NCBI GenBank assembly: GCA_963921825.1 | Contig: OY997593.1 | Location: forward strand, 62,480,039 to 62,544,038 | Direction of reading: 5' to 3' | From: Erodium maritimum | Lineage: Eukaryota > Streptophyta > Magnoliopsida > Geraniales > Geraniaceae | DNA length: 64,000 nt | Shown here: one piece after another, positions 54,701-64,000 of the stretch | Layout of the letters: each line of letters begins with the position of its first letter | Position numbering within the stretch: the stretch's first letter is position 1 | Notes under the pieces: model-generated | Databases searched by the model: none | Told to the model about the DNA's origin: nothing | What the model saw: only the letters and a program-made list of their open reading frames with translations | Program-made: the position numbers and the translations under genes

Positions 54701-55739
54701 TAACAAAACATTTCTATTTTTTCTCTTCTAGACTGAAGGGAGTGATATTGTAGTTGAGGGTCCACGGTGCAGTCTCAGGAGTAGAAAGGTATGTGTTTTG
54801 CTCTATTACCACCTTTTCGTCTTAATGCACATTAATCCATCTTGAACTTTTCTTATAAATACAGCTAATTTTTTAATCCAATAGGTATACAGTGATCTGA
54901 CTGTTGATTATCTGAAAATGTTCCTGTTGTATGTACCTGCTTCCGTTGTTGCACTATCACTGTAAGTGCCATTTGTTTGTCTATTTCCTTAAGTGAATAA
55001 GCCTTTTAATGAGTACTTATTTACACTTCGCATTCTGTATTCTTGTAGGTTTTTCTTCCTGGATGATATCACTGGATTTGAAATCACATATCTTCTTGAG
55101 GTAAATACTTTCTCGCGCAAATTATAACCAATATCGATTGCATTGTGGTCCCAAGTTGTGGTGGAATAAGAATATTATTTTTCGCTCTTTAAATTCTAAA
55201 CTCTTGATCATATATGTTTGAGATGCAGCTTCCGGAGCCATTCAGTTTCCTCTTTACATGGTTTGCTGCTTTGCCCCTGATAGTTTATTTGGCCACAGCC
55301 TTTACAAATGTAATAGTGAAGGACTTTTTGATCTTAAAGGTTGTAACTCGCTTGATAATTCCTCTTTCTCAGTTTCATATGTGGTGATGGAAATGACAAA
55401 ATTAATTTGACATTTCGTTTTTCAGGGCCCATGCCCCAACTGTGGTACAGAGAACGTTTCCTTCTTTGGAACCATACTATCAATTGCTAGTGGTGGAACT
55501 AGCAACAATCTAAAATGCTCCAAGTGAGTCTCTCTTGACCACATCTCACCAACTGATAGACTTCATTATCTTGCCTAAGTTATATTTCTTTAACTACTCC
55601 TGAAATGAACTAGTTTATTTATATGATATATATTTAATTATTAAATTTGGTGTATTACAATTACCTCAGTTGTGGAACGGAGTTGGTGTATGACTCAAAG
55701 ACGCGCTTGATTACGTTGCCAGAAGGAAGTGAAGCTTAA
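51753..55739 (+). CDS. PGRL1: PGR5-like protein 1 (PGRL1), chloroplast thylakoid
   Basis: Ten coding exons: 51753-51933, 53654-53766, 53907-54003, 54111-54211, 54732-54788, 54885-54961, 55049-55100, 55229-55339, 55426-55523, 55670-55739. They join in frame to 957 nt (318 residues) with GT-AG introns. Residues 1-60 are a Ser/Arg-rich chloroplast transit peptide. The conserved start of the mature protein (DSNVLPYCSIEKKKKSIGEL), the loop (SNEEFDNLKEELMWEGSSVV), two membrane helices (near FLLYVPASVVALSLFFFL and FLFTWFAALPLIVYLATAF), and a C-terminal Cys region (GPCPNCGTEN and CSNCGTE) all match PGRL1. PGRL1 works with PGR5 in antimycin-sensitive cyclic electron flow around photosystem I, and its Cys residues are redox-active. 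An overlapping out-of-frame ATG stands at 51748. Intron 1 holds a MULE-type MITE. Confidence 0.95.
51976..52175. mobile_element. 200-bp Mutator-type MITE in PGRL1 intron 1, perfect 9-bp TSD
   Basis: TAGCTTATT at 51967-51975 and 52176-52184 is a perfect 9-bp TSD. The ends are inverted repeats of about 28 bp: the left starts GGGATAACTCCACAAAATAA and the right, reverse complemented, starts GGGATAACTCCACAAAACAA. The 200-bp body has no coding capacity. It begins 43 bp after the exon 1 donor site. Confidence 0.9.
54450..54592 (+). mobile_element. possible tRNA-derived SINE remnant in PGRL1 intron 4
   Basis: CCCAATGGTTCAAG resembles a pol III A box and GTGCGTTCGAATCTTATT, about 45 bp later, resembles a B box. 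A short A-run (AAAAAAA) follows at 54582-54588. A-box to B-box spacing and the terminal A-run fit a plant SINE, but no TSD was found. Confidence 0.35.
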
Positions 55740-56985
55740 TTGGAGGTACAAATTCTTACTCTTAAGTCCTAAAACCATGGTTCCAGTGCAGACTTCTTTA
55801 AAGTAAGGAGTTTCGGTTTGAATAAAGAGTCTACTTGCTTGTTTGTTTGTTTTTAAAGCTATTATATTTTTTACCTGATGATTTCTTTCTTCTGCTTATG
55901 TGAACTGAATTACAAAGTCTCGAGTCAGCAGAGCGTGTTCTATTACTTTATTCCTCTATGTTGAGTTTTAAAGCATGAAATATTGTTGACTGATTGATTC
56001 TTGACTCTGAAATTTATTACGAATTACAACTAATGATCTCTTTATATAGGGAATTGTCCTATACTAAACAGGAAATGATCTAGGAAAGAGAAATGGACAA
56101 GTAACAGACTATTAACAGGAAATAACTATCAATCTCTGTAAATGTAGAAAAATCTAATATCATTATAAAGCAAGAAGCTGAGAATTTTCTTTATGTGCTG
56201 GATGGTCATCACATGCTGCTTAAGAAAGAGAATTGTAAAAAGCATTATTACGAGGTCTATACTGGAAGTATATTTCTGTTGGGGAACAATCCTAATGGTT
56301 TCTTAATGCAGGATCAATTCATTCTAAGAGATCTATAATTATTGGAGCTAACCTAATAAAGTTGCAGCTATAATGGTGCCGTGCGAGACTGAGAGGCCAT
56401 GTATCATGATTTGTGATTAAAGGAAGACCTCTGTATCTAAATGTCAAATGTCAAATTGCTAGTTGCATTGTAATATTGTGCTTGTAATTAGACCGAACGA
56501 TTGTAGGTACCTATGTTTTTATAGGTAATACAGTCTTGCATGAGCAGAGAGCAAAATCAATGTCCAATAGTCCCGTATGTGATATTTTTGCTCTTCTGCA
56601 TTCTGTCTTCATCTATGACTTGATGACTGGAGCATTTTTGTGACATCTTCACATGACCGCACTGAGATTCATATGATTTTGGATGTGATTCAACCAACAT
56701 TTCACCTTGAGACTTGAATAAATGGACCAAGAACGAAAACATCGAGATATGGATAGTTGAAAGCATGTCAAAACCATACTGTAGCATCACACAAATTGTT
56801 TGGACCCTCAAGAGTTTAGGTACCAAGTCAAAGGAAGCATCTAATTGACAACCTTGAACGATCAATCGTCAATCTAACTTTTTTAGAGTGATTTTTCTGT
56901 TAAAATACAATCTCTTGTCTTTCTACTAAGCGCAATCTTACGGCACAAGAGAATCCAGATTCACGAGCACCAGCAACTTTCTCTT
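55740..56985. other. 3' untranslated and intergenic region between convergent PGRL1 and SAP18
   Basis: AATAAA at 55821, about 80 nt past the PGRL1 stop, is a plausible poly-A signal. A second, longer 3' region may include 56040-56500. The minus-strand frame at 56557-56865 (102 codons) resembles nothing known and probably lies in the SAP18 3' region. Confidence 0.5.
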
Positions 56986-58731
56986 CTACAGAATAGCCAC
57001 ATCCAAGTAATCTCCAATCTATAACATAAAAAGTGAACCACAAATATTTGGTATTAAAAACAGATGATGAAAATAATCTGCAGTCACCAAAAGATAGATA
57101 CTTCATTTTACCTCGAAGCTCAGTTCAGCTAATGATTTGTTGTCATCTGGGCGCTTCCCATTTCCATAGGAGTTGGTCATTCCCACCTTCAGAAAAGACA
57201 TGAAAAAACAATTAAAAAACAGACCCACTTGCTCCACTCCAGTGCATATATACAGAAATATTGTGGTCATTAGGGGTCAATTTACACAGCAGCACATGTG
57301 TTTGCACATGATATAAATGCTAGCACCATGTAATTCAATTGAACCAGTAAAGAGATCTAGCTATCTGTAGACCAAGGATGTATATAAAAGACAGATGAAA
57401 TGAGAACTATAATTAGCCATACACAATCAACTATAAGAGGGCAGAGCATACCTCTCGCAGCACAAACCGACCCCGCTTATCAGGATAAACAAAGGCAAAT
57501 GACAGTTTTGCATTTCTTCTCCTGGCCTCTGGAACAACCTCTTTGACCTTAGAAATACAACAAAAGTCAATGACAACATATTTAAAGTAACTTGTTTGAT
57601 AGAAGGACGGAGTTTGGAAGTGACATACAAGATCAGTTAACTCACGAAGTGTTGCATCTTTCCATGTGTAAATTTGGACCTCATCTTTAGGTTCCTTGCC
57701 CCTTGTTGCAAAATCTTCTCCACTATGGTGACCTCCAATCTAACAAACCCAATGCAAATCCACAAAATAAACACAAACGGCCGATACATTTTTCCTTGCA
57801 ATCAAATAAAAATACAGACCACTAGCGATCCATCTATTTAGTGCTATGCCAATTCAATCTTCAGCAGTAACCACGACAATAACAAATCTTGGTTTAAATA
57901 GCTTAACCTCACACGAAATAAATATATAAAAAAACTCGTGACTGCTTTCTTCGGCGAGCTCAACACAATGTGGAACTAGCTCATGTGCCACTCAACTTGC
58001 AGTTCTTTTCAGCAGTCTAAAGAGAAACATAGTTCTTCTTCTTCAACCTCTTTATAATATATTCACCAAGTGCAATTGGACTGATTATGACCCAGACAGG
58101 CGCCTTCTTCAGTGAGATACCCCCACATGTCAAGTCAAATCCTTCCCTTTTCTACTTTCCTCCAACAATCACATTACCTTATAGGCTAACTGATTCATAA
58201 TTGAACCTACTTTAGCTTGTCTTTCCCTTCTCATAAATGGCTATAGTTTTCAAAATTCTCCTTTACATAATTATGCAATAAAGTATTGTTTTCACCAAAT
58301 ATCAGCAAGTGGCAATAAAGTTTCAACCGGTAGCTCTCATAGTAACTCACACAGATAGCAAATTGCAATGTGTAAAACTAAGAAATAGGAACAACCCAAA
58401 CAACTATGAATATATCATAAGATAGCTCAGAGGTCATCATGTTGTACATACCTTGGTGAATACTCGAAGCAACAACGGGCAAGTCTGCAGATCATAGCAA
58501 CAATACATCATAATTATTGTTCATTGCAACCTTGAAGAAAAGAGCAGTACAGTGAAACTTTTGAAACCCTAATAGAGCAATTGGTAGAGAGAGAGAGGCA
58601 GAAACTGAGGGTACCTTTTCGCGATCGACGGGCTCGAAGCGGGGACGAGGCGGAGGTGGTGGCAATCGACCCTGAGGATGGAAAGGTCTGCCTGAAGGTC
58701 TCGAGCTCTGGGGTTCGCCGACTGTTCCCAT
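56986..58731 (-). CDS. SAP18: Histone deacetylase complex subunit SAP18
   Basis: Six coding exons on the minus strand: 58615-58731, 58452-58484, 57629-57739, 57452-57547, 57112-57186, 56986-57018. They total 465 nt (154 residues), with GT-AG introns; Arabidopsis SAP18 is of similar length. The Pro-rich N-terminus (GRLPPPPPRPRFEPVDREK) precedes the ubiquitin-like fold: TCPLLLRVFTK, GGHHSGEDFATRGKEPKDEV, QIYTWKDATLRELTDLVKEV, ARRRNAKLSFAFVYPDKRGR and the final IGDYLDVAIL. SAP18 is a nuclear adaptor of SIN3-type histone deacetylase complexes and of the ASAP/PSAP exon-junction assemblies, linking transcriptional repression with RNA processing. Every conserved block is present, so it should be functional. 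It converges on PGRL1 and diverges from the DUF1191 gene. Confidence 0.95.
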
Positions 58732-59327
58732 TTTTCTCTCCTCCTGTAAACTTTCTCTTCTCTCTCCTCTGTTTATACTCTCTTAGTTCAGAACTCTGGA
58801 TATATGCCTGAAGGGCTGACTATTGGGTCAGGCCCATAATCCTCAAATCCTCTTTAGAGATGTGCTGTGGGCCCAATGGCTATAATCAGCCCAGCCCATA
58901 CTCAGTCCTAGAGAGTAGAGACCCCACAAGGTTGGTGAAGTGGGAGACATTATCAGCCTCAAACCACGCTCCAAATCATTCATCTCCAGCCATAACCACC
59001 TTAAAATTACTTGAACAGCTACACAATCAAGTACTCTGTTTCTTCATGCTTGCTTTCTCTCTCTTCTTTTCTGGTGCGTAGCAAGTCAAAGTTACATTGT
59101 ATCATAACCTTTGTGTCATAAAAAAAAAAAAATGGTATTAATTAATCTAATGAAAAGAATTGTGGAAAGAGAAATGTAGCTGTTGCTTCTTTACTGCTAA
59201 TTTGCTAAAAGCAATGGCACAGTCCAGAAGTGAAAACAGAACATGCTCTGCAAATCCAACCCACCTAATTACATATTCTCTTCAACCCATCGATCCTCTC
59301 TTTCTGCTAATCGATCTCTGATCTTTC
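58732..59327. promoter_or_regulatory. divergent promoter region of SAP18 and the DUF1191 gene
   Basis: Within 58830-58905 there are several GGCCCA or GCCCA site II motifs (AGGCCCATAA, GGGCCCAATGG, CAGCCCAGCCCATAC), a pattern typical of housekeeping plant genes. On the minus strand TATAAACAG at about 58769-58777 could be the SAP18 TATA box, which would leave a very short leader. Nothing clear marks the DUF1191 start beyond a CT-rich leader (59278-59320). Confidence 0.5.
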
Positions 59328-60281
59328 ATGGGATCTCTCTCCTTCCTCACTCCCAAGCTCCTTTTATGGGCATCATTGATGACACTTGCATCCGTATCAG
59401 CAGCTGATCCGAGTATCAGATCTGGTCGTCGTCTTGATCTTCTCATCCGGAACTACACGTTCCAGTCCTCCAACAGTGTCTACTTCAAAACAGGCACCGC
59501 CCACGCCATCCACTTGCCGGCGAACCTCTCCGGCATCCGGGTCGACGCGATCAAGTTCCGGTGCGGCAGTCTCCGGCGGTACGGAGGACGGGTCAAGGAG
59601 TTCAGTTTGGGGGTGGGAGTGATCGTGGAGCCCTGCGTGGAGAGGGTCATGCTGGTCAGGCAAAATCTGGGAGAGAACTGGTCTTCTCGGTTCTTCGCCG
59701 ATTTCGAGCTCTCTGGGTACCAACTAGTGTCCCCTGTTCTGGGCCTTCTAGCTTACAATGCCGAAACCGACGCCAACTTCACCGACGCTTTCGATCTCGG
59801 AATCGTCGTCGGAGGAGAACCCATTAAGATCGACTTCAGAAACATCACAAAGATCGAAGCTTTATCGGGAAAAGCACCGCTTTGTGCTAGATTTGAAGGC
59901 GATGGCAAGGTGACTCTGACGAATCAAGTTTCGCCCTCTGTGTGCACAGCCCCGAAGCAGGGCCATTTCGGGTTGGTGGTGGAATCGCCGCATCCGGATG
60001 TTGAGCCGCCGATCGAGAACCAGAACAAGAAGATCAGCCGGTGGAAGGTGGCGGTGGGGAGCTCCATCGGAGCTGTAGTGGGTGTTGTTTTGCTGGCTCT
60101 GCTCCTGGCGGCGATGGTGATTAAAGAGAAAAAGAAATCGAAAATGGAGGAATTGGAGAGGAAGGCTTATGAAGAGGAGGCTTTGCAGGTGTCGATGGTT
60201 GGGCATGTGAGAGCTCCGATCGCCGCCTCAACTCGCACAACTCCGACGATCGAGTACGAGTACAGACCACCTCCACTCTGA
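59328..60281 (+). CDS. DUF1191 family single-pass membrane protein
   Basis: A 317-residue, single-exon protein of the plant DUF1191 family, whose biochemical role is unknown. Residues 1-25 are a signal peptide (LLLWASLMTLASVSA). The ectodomain has the family hallmarks DLLIRNYTFQSSNSVYFKTG, RVDAIKFRCGSLRRYGG and a few conserved Cys, plus five N-glycosylation sequons (NYT, NLS, NWS, NFT, NIT). One transmembrane helix spans about 241-265. The cytosolic tail is basic then acidic (KEKKKSKMEELERKAYEEEA) and ends EYEYRPPPL. The topology suggests a plasma-membrane or cell-surface protein. The start codon is the first ATG in a good context (TCATGGGAT), and the length is typical. Neighbour of PGRL1, as in Arabidopsis (from memory). 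Confidence 0.93.
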   Translation: MGSLSFLTPKLLLWASLMTLASVSAADPSIRSGRRLDLLIRNYTFQSSNSVYFKTGTAHAIHLPANLSGIRVDAIKFRCGSLRRYGGRVKEFSLGVGVIVEPCVERVMLVRQNLGENWSSRFFADFELSGYQLVSPVLGLLAYNAETDANFTDAFDLGIVVGGEPIKIDFRNITKIEALSGKAPLCARFEGDGKVTLTNQVSPSVCTAPKQGHFGLVVESPHPDVEPPIENQNKKISRWKVAVGSSIGAVVGVVLLALLLAAMVIKEKKKSKMEELERKAYEEEALQVSMVGHVRAPIAASTRTTPTIEYEYRPPPL

Positions 60282-61523
60282 ATAATTCGTGTCGTACCAT
60301 GTTAATTACTGTTATTCATTTGTAAGATTAGTAGACGAACAAGGATCCTGGTGAGTACAATTACAACTCTGTTGTTTTCATTTTACTTTTCTTTGTTCCT
60401 TCTTCCGATTCTTTGTGCAGAGTAGGGGATGGGATTTTTAAATTTTGTAGGGAATGTTTGTGATTATGTTTCTGTTCCTGATTCATGAATTGAATCATAA
60501 GTGTATTACTAACCAAAACATGTTTGTTTGATGCATCTAATTCGACCGTGGGTCTGATTTAGTGTTCCACCTATTTTATTACTATGCACATGCAGAGTGC
60601 TTATGACCTTCATTATTTTCTATGGTAGTTTAGTTTCTTTTCCTTGAAGTCCAAGCAAAGCAGTCAAATTAATAAATATAAAAAAGCTCACTGGTAATGT
60701 TGTTTATGATGACTTTGGTAGGGGTAGCAGTGGGGGAGGGTCTATGTTATGATGGCTTTAGAAGGTGCATGTTCCTGAAAGTAAGTTCAACCAAAAACAA
60801 AAAACTGTTTGGGGCCAAGACTGCGTATGACTGGGCGGACACCTTGCTATATGGGTATCAAATTTTGTATTTTAGATTGATTACAATTTAAATTGACAAT
60901 TAATTCTTGTCTAACAGTTTAGGCCCCTGTCACTTTCACTTTTTAGGTTGGATAAACGGGATAACCGAGCTATCCTTGTATCTAAAGTTTTTTTTCCTGA
61001 TAATCATGTCCGTATAAAATAAAGAATGTTTACTGATAGAAATATAGATATCAACCTTGATACTAGTGTTATTGGAGGAGTGACAATCATCCCAAAGACA
61101 CTAGCGGTTGGTCCAAATAAAAGCTTGACTTGTCCTCCGTGATGAAAGTACGTGAGGTGTAGTTGGGCTACCGAAGATCGTCCAGCATGCAAATTTTATC
61201 GGATGAATGACGACCACTCTAGGGATGTACGTTAGATGATCGGGCAGAAAGCCTTGTTGACCATTCCTTATTGAGCTGGTATGGTGCTATTAGACTTTTC
61301 TCATGTCCGGCTTGACAATGTCTGGCACCCCCTTCTGATAAGTGTGAGAGCCTCGTAGATTAGGTATGTGATGTAAATTGACCGACCTATAAAAGGCCAC
61401 TAAATACTTGATGGTGCCGATGCTACTCATGATAGGGTGGTTGGGAGGTATCAACCTAACCGCCCGTCTCTAGGCTTATCTTTCAGTTAGGCGAGGGTAT
61501 TTTCCGCCCTTTGCATGTTGCTA
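60282..61523. other. 3' flank of the DUF1191 gene and unannotated sequence
   Basis: 60282-60500 is probably the 3' untranslated region. From 60900 on, the sequence resembles transposon spacer but no family is recognised. The short frames at 60697-60891 and 61004-61192 have no features of real genes. Confidence 0.4.
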
Positions 61524-61539
61524 CACTACAAGAAAAATC
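61524..61539 (+). mobile_element. CACTA (EnSpm) terminal inverted repeat, one end
   Basis: CACTACAAGAAAAATC is the characteristic CACTA terminus (typical CACTACAAGAAAA). It is preceded by CTA, a possible 3-bp target. No opposite end (TTTTCTTGTAGTG) is seen downstream in the window, so the element is truncated or extends beyond. The hAT MITE at 61774 may have inserted into it. Confidence 0.65.
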
Positions 61540-61773
61540 ATGGTTCTTTCGATATCCATCCCCTGACCAACCCTCAATGTGTGTCCAATACAAGAGTTCA
61601 TTTGATAGTTCAAAATGTCACAAAATAGGTTGGTGACATGAACCCAAACTAAATTGCAAAAAATCTCTAAGATACTATTTGTTACGAGAAAAAAAGGATG
61701 TGGGCACCAATCCTTCCTCTTTTTTGATACGGGGATACTTGTTCAGGTCCTTTCGGCATACTAGCGATGTCGC

Positions 61774-62481
61774 CAGTGGCGGAGCCAACTCTTACTGTAG
61801 GGGGGGGGGACCAAAAAATTCAATGGTAATTCGTTACGTTAAAAATATTTGAGGGGACACAACTAAGAAATTGCAAAAAAAACTAGAGGGGTAATTTTTA
61901 GAAATTTTCAAAAATTAAGCAACAAATTTTTTGAAAAAAAACTTAAATTTTGTAGAGAATGAATCTCAAAACTTAAATTAATATAGTCTTCAACTTTAGA
62001 CAATATTTTAAATAAAAATAATTTTTTAAAAACTAATCAGAATTAGAAAATTTTAAAAATCAAAAGTACCAAACAATTAGAAAATATAATAAAAAAATAC
62101 AAAACTGTTATACTAACACATCTTTGAAACCTATTAAATAAATACTTATAAGTTCTACTTCCAATTAAGAAAAAATAGATCAGGATGGTAAATGAAAATA
62201 CATTTATGGTTAAATCTTATTGAACAGTTATTTATATTTTAGGTAGATATTGAACAGTTATTTGTAATTCTACTTCTAATTAAAAGAAAAAAAGAAGGAA
62301 AGATAGGATGATAAATAGGAACATTAAATATTGATTCTGAGACTTGATTCCGAGACAATTCAGGAGGGGCACATGTAGTCTAATAACTATTTTTTTTTAC
62401 AAACGGTAACCATCAAATTAAGTTGGAGAGAATTGAGGGGGAGCACATGCCCTCCCTGAGCGCCAAGTAAGTCTGCCTCTG
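61774..62481. mobile_element. hAT-type MITE with perfect 8-bp TSD
   Basis: GATGTCGC at 61766-61773 and 62482-62489 is a perfect 8-bp TSD, as made by hAT transposases. The ends are imperfect inverted repeats (CAGTGGCGGAGCC and, reverse complemented, CAGAGGCAGACTT). The 708-bp body is AT-rich with a G run after the left end and has no transposase. It serves as the reference for the interrupted relative at 3010-4878. Confidence 0.9.
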
Positions 62482-62489
62482 GATGTCGC

Positions 62490-63718
62490 GATAAGGAGGC
62501 CCGTCTCGGAGGAGATTCTTATGGTGGAGATCAATATTATTTTGGCGGCGACCACCACGGTGTTGAATTAGTTGGGAGCAACACAATGGTTAAGGCCCAA
62601 CAAGGAGTAGTGATCCTGACTTGCAACTCGCATTTTGTTGGGGTGGGACAAACACGACTCGTTTCCCGATCACAAAATGAAACTTCTTTGGGTTTTCAGT
62701 TTCAGTGTGGTTTCACGTCGTAGAGCTTATTAATGGCGATAGGTTCTAGCAAGTAAGTTTCCGTATCAGACATGTCTTGGGATTTCATCAGGAGACAGAG
62801 GTCGACACGATTGGATTTTTTCCGTAGCAAGGGCTTTTTTTTGTCATTATAATCGTTCACGCTCGCAGCATAGATTTTCTCATCGGTTACTCCTTTTATA
62901 GGAGTGTTGAGATGGTACCGGTATATATTATCGAAGGTCTTTCACTTTTAGCTCGTCTTGAGGAAATGATCCTTCACTTGCTTTCCTGTCCGATCAGGCC
63001 ACTCTTTGTCGACAGTTTGAAGGAAAGAGAGGTAGAGTTCATCCCAGTACTTTCCCCCGACCTCGGAAACGGTTAGTCATGTCATCACCAAATGAATTTC
63101 CTCCTCTACCGACCATACTAGACCAGTTGCCCAAAAAGACGAAGCCATTGTACAAAAAGAAAAGAGGAAGGATGATGAGAGAATTTGAGAGAAAGGTGTG
63201 AGGTATTTATAAGGAGGGAAGGAGAGGGTTTTGGCATGGCAGTACTGACGCACGCCACACTATTCCCCGAATAATGCATGTGCACGAAAATCGAGACATC
63301 GAGAAACAGATAAAAAAATCCGAAAGTTCGTTCGTTTATTACTGAAAATGTTACAAACTGGGAAAACCAAATAATGAAAAGAAAATTTAATTTTATTAAA
63401 TCTGAGACTAAATCAAAGAAAACTCAAACGTTTCCCGAAGTTCTCTATAAGTGAGGCACGAGCATCCCGTTCATGCACGATCATATTGGTGGTGTCTTGG
63501 CTCTACACTACTACTAACATATCAAACAATTTTTGATGCATCTGTACTTTGGTCGCAGTCATTTCGGTCTAACGCTCGTCATAGTTTTAAAGAAACTGAA
63601 CTGCTTCGGGTGCAACTTCTGGGTCCACCTCCACTTGGTTCCCTTTCCCTTAAACTCTAGCTCTAGCCTTTTATTTTTTCTGGTCGACCGGACATTCCTC
63701 CCATACAAGTGAGGTCAA
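62490..63718. other. unannotated, probably Harbinger and CACTA spacer
   Basis: 63130-63240 (a purine-rich block with GAGAGAATTTGAGAGAAAG and GAGGTATTTATAAGGAGGG) resembles the leader-type sequence beside other Harbinger fragments. 63400-63718 contains the stop-riddled continuation of the ORF1 in 63719-64000. Nothing else is recognised. Confidence 0.35.
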
Positions 63719-64000
63719 CTAGTGTTCGGTTTCGTCGCCTGGTGTGTAGTTGTAAGACTCGTCCGACCTTGTACGCTTGTTTGCTTCACTTTCTGCATCG
63801 AGTTCCGGGACCTCAATGCCAACTGCACATTGCGGGGCCATGAGGTTCTTCCACTTCGGTTGCTCCCTCACAATATGCCAAACATGCTTCCAAGCAAACT
63901 CGTGCCTCTCATCTTCCTTGTACGCCCTTTCAGCTCCTGTCATGATATCAGTATAGTTCCTCTCACTTTGGTACGTGCCCTCCATACCTATATATTTCTC
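63719..64000 (-). pseudogene. PIF/Harbinger ORF1 (Myb/NAM-associated type), partial
   Basis: The minus-strand frame runs from beyond the right edge of the window to a stop at 63719-63721. It contains AYKEDERHEFAWKHVWHIVR and EQPKWKNLMAP, followed by KRTRSDESYNYTPGDETEH. This matches the middle and C-terminal part of plant Harbinger ORF1 proteins (usual pattern: HEFKWKHVWDLLKDQPKW, then KRSRSDESG). Past the stop, 63460-63700 in other frames still resembles the C-terminal helix, so the protein is truncated by mutation. The frame may be longer to the right. Confidence 0.7.

Noticed and set aside
56557..56865. 102-codon minus-strand frame downstream of SAP18
   Set aside because: No domain, no splice link to SAP18 and no similarity recognised; likely untranslated region.
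59386..59827. Alternative frames overlapping the DUF1191 gene
   Set aside because: They are shadows of the DUF1191 frame, which has a signal peptide, family motifs and a membrane helix.

Overview
This window is plant nuclear DNA, most likely from a eudicot. It has spliced genes with GT-AG introns, chloroplast-targeted and plant-type proteins, site II (GGCCCA) promoter motifs, and many classes of plant transposable element nested in one another. No RNA gene, CRISPR array or bacterial-style operon is visible. The species cannot be named from the sequence alone.

Layout. 0-17 kb is nested transposon debris: a Ty3/gypsy-type LTR remnant, a Mutator-like (MULE) half element, a hAT-like element holding a second MULE and interrupted by a PIF/Harbinger element, a Copia element with near-identical but unequal LTRs and a broken coding region, and a LINE with a long open ORF1. 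17-36.3 kb carries three CYP76-type cytochrome P450 genes, all on the minus strand. The middle one is intact. The first is broken by a 10-bp tandem duplication and the third by a 2-nt deletion. The first two lie in a tandem segmental duplication that predates insertion of a solo LTR. A dead LINE ORF2, a Harbinger fragment and more MULE and LTR sequence separate the genes. 36.5-50 kb is again nested: a MULE with a perfect 9-bp target-site duplication (TSD) that has swallowed an LTR, two further solo LTRs, and two LINE relics. 51.7-60.3 kb is a compact gene island: PGRL1 (+, 10 coding exons), SAP18 (-, 6 coding exons) and a DUF1191 membrane protein (+, single exon). 61.5-64 kb returns to transposons: a CACTA terminus, a hAT MITE with a perfect 8-bp TSD, and a partial Harbinger ORF1.

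How the genes relate. The P450s are probably endoplasmic-reticulum monooxygenases of specialised metabolism (the CYP76 family includes monoterpenol and iridoid oxidases), in a cluster losing members. PGRL1 acts in cyclic electron flow around photosystem I and SAP18 in histone-deacetylase and splicing complexes. They share convergent 3' ends but no pathway. PGRL1 beside a DUF1191 gene appears to be an old neighbourhood also found in Arabidopsis (from memory). The most unusual non-genic signals are a palindrome array with exact 35-bp spacing inside one LTR lineage, and several precisely dated nested insertions.
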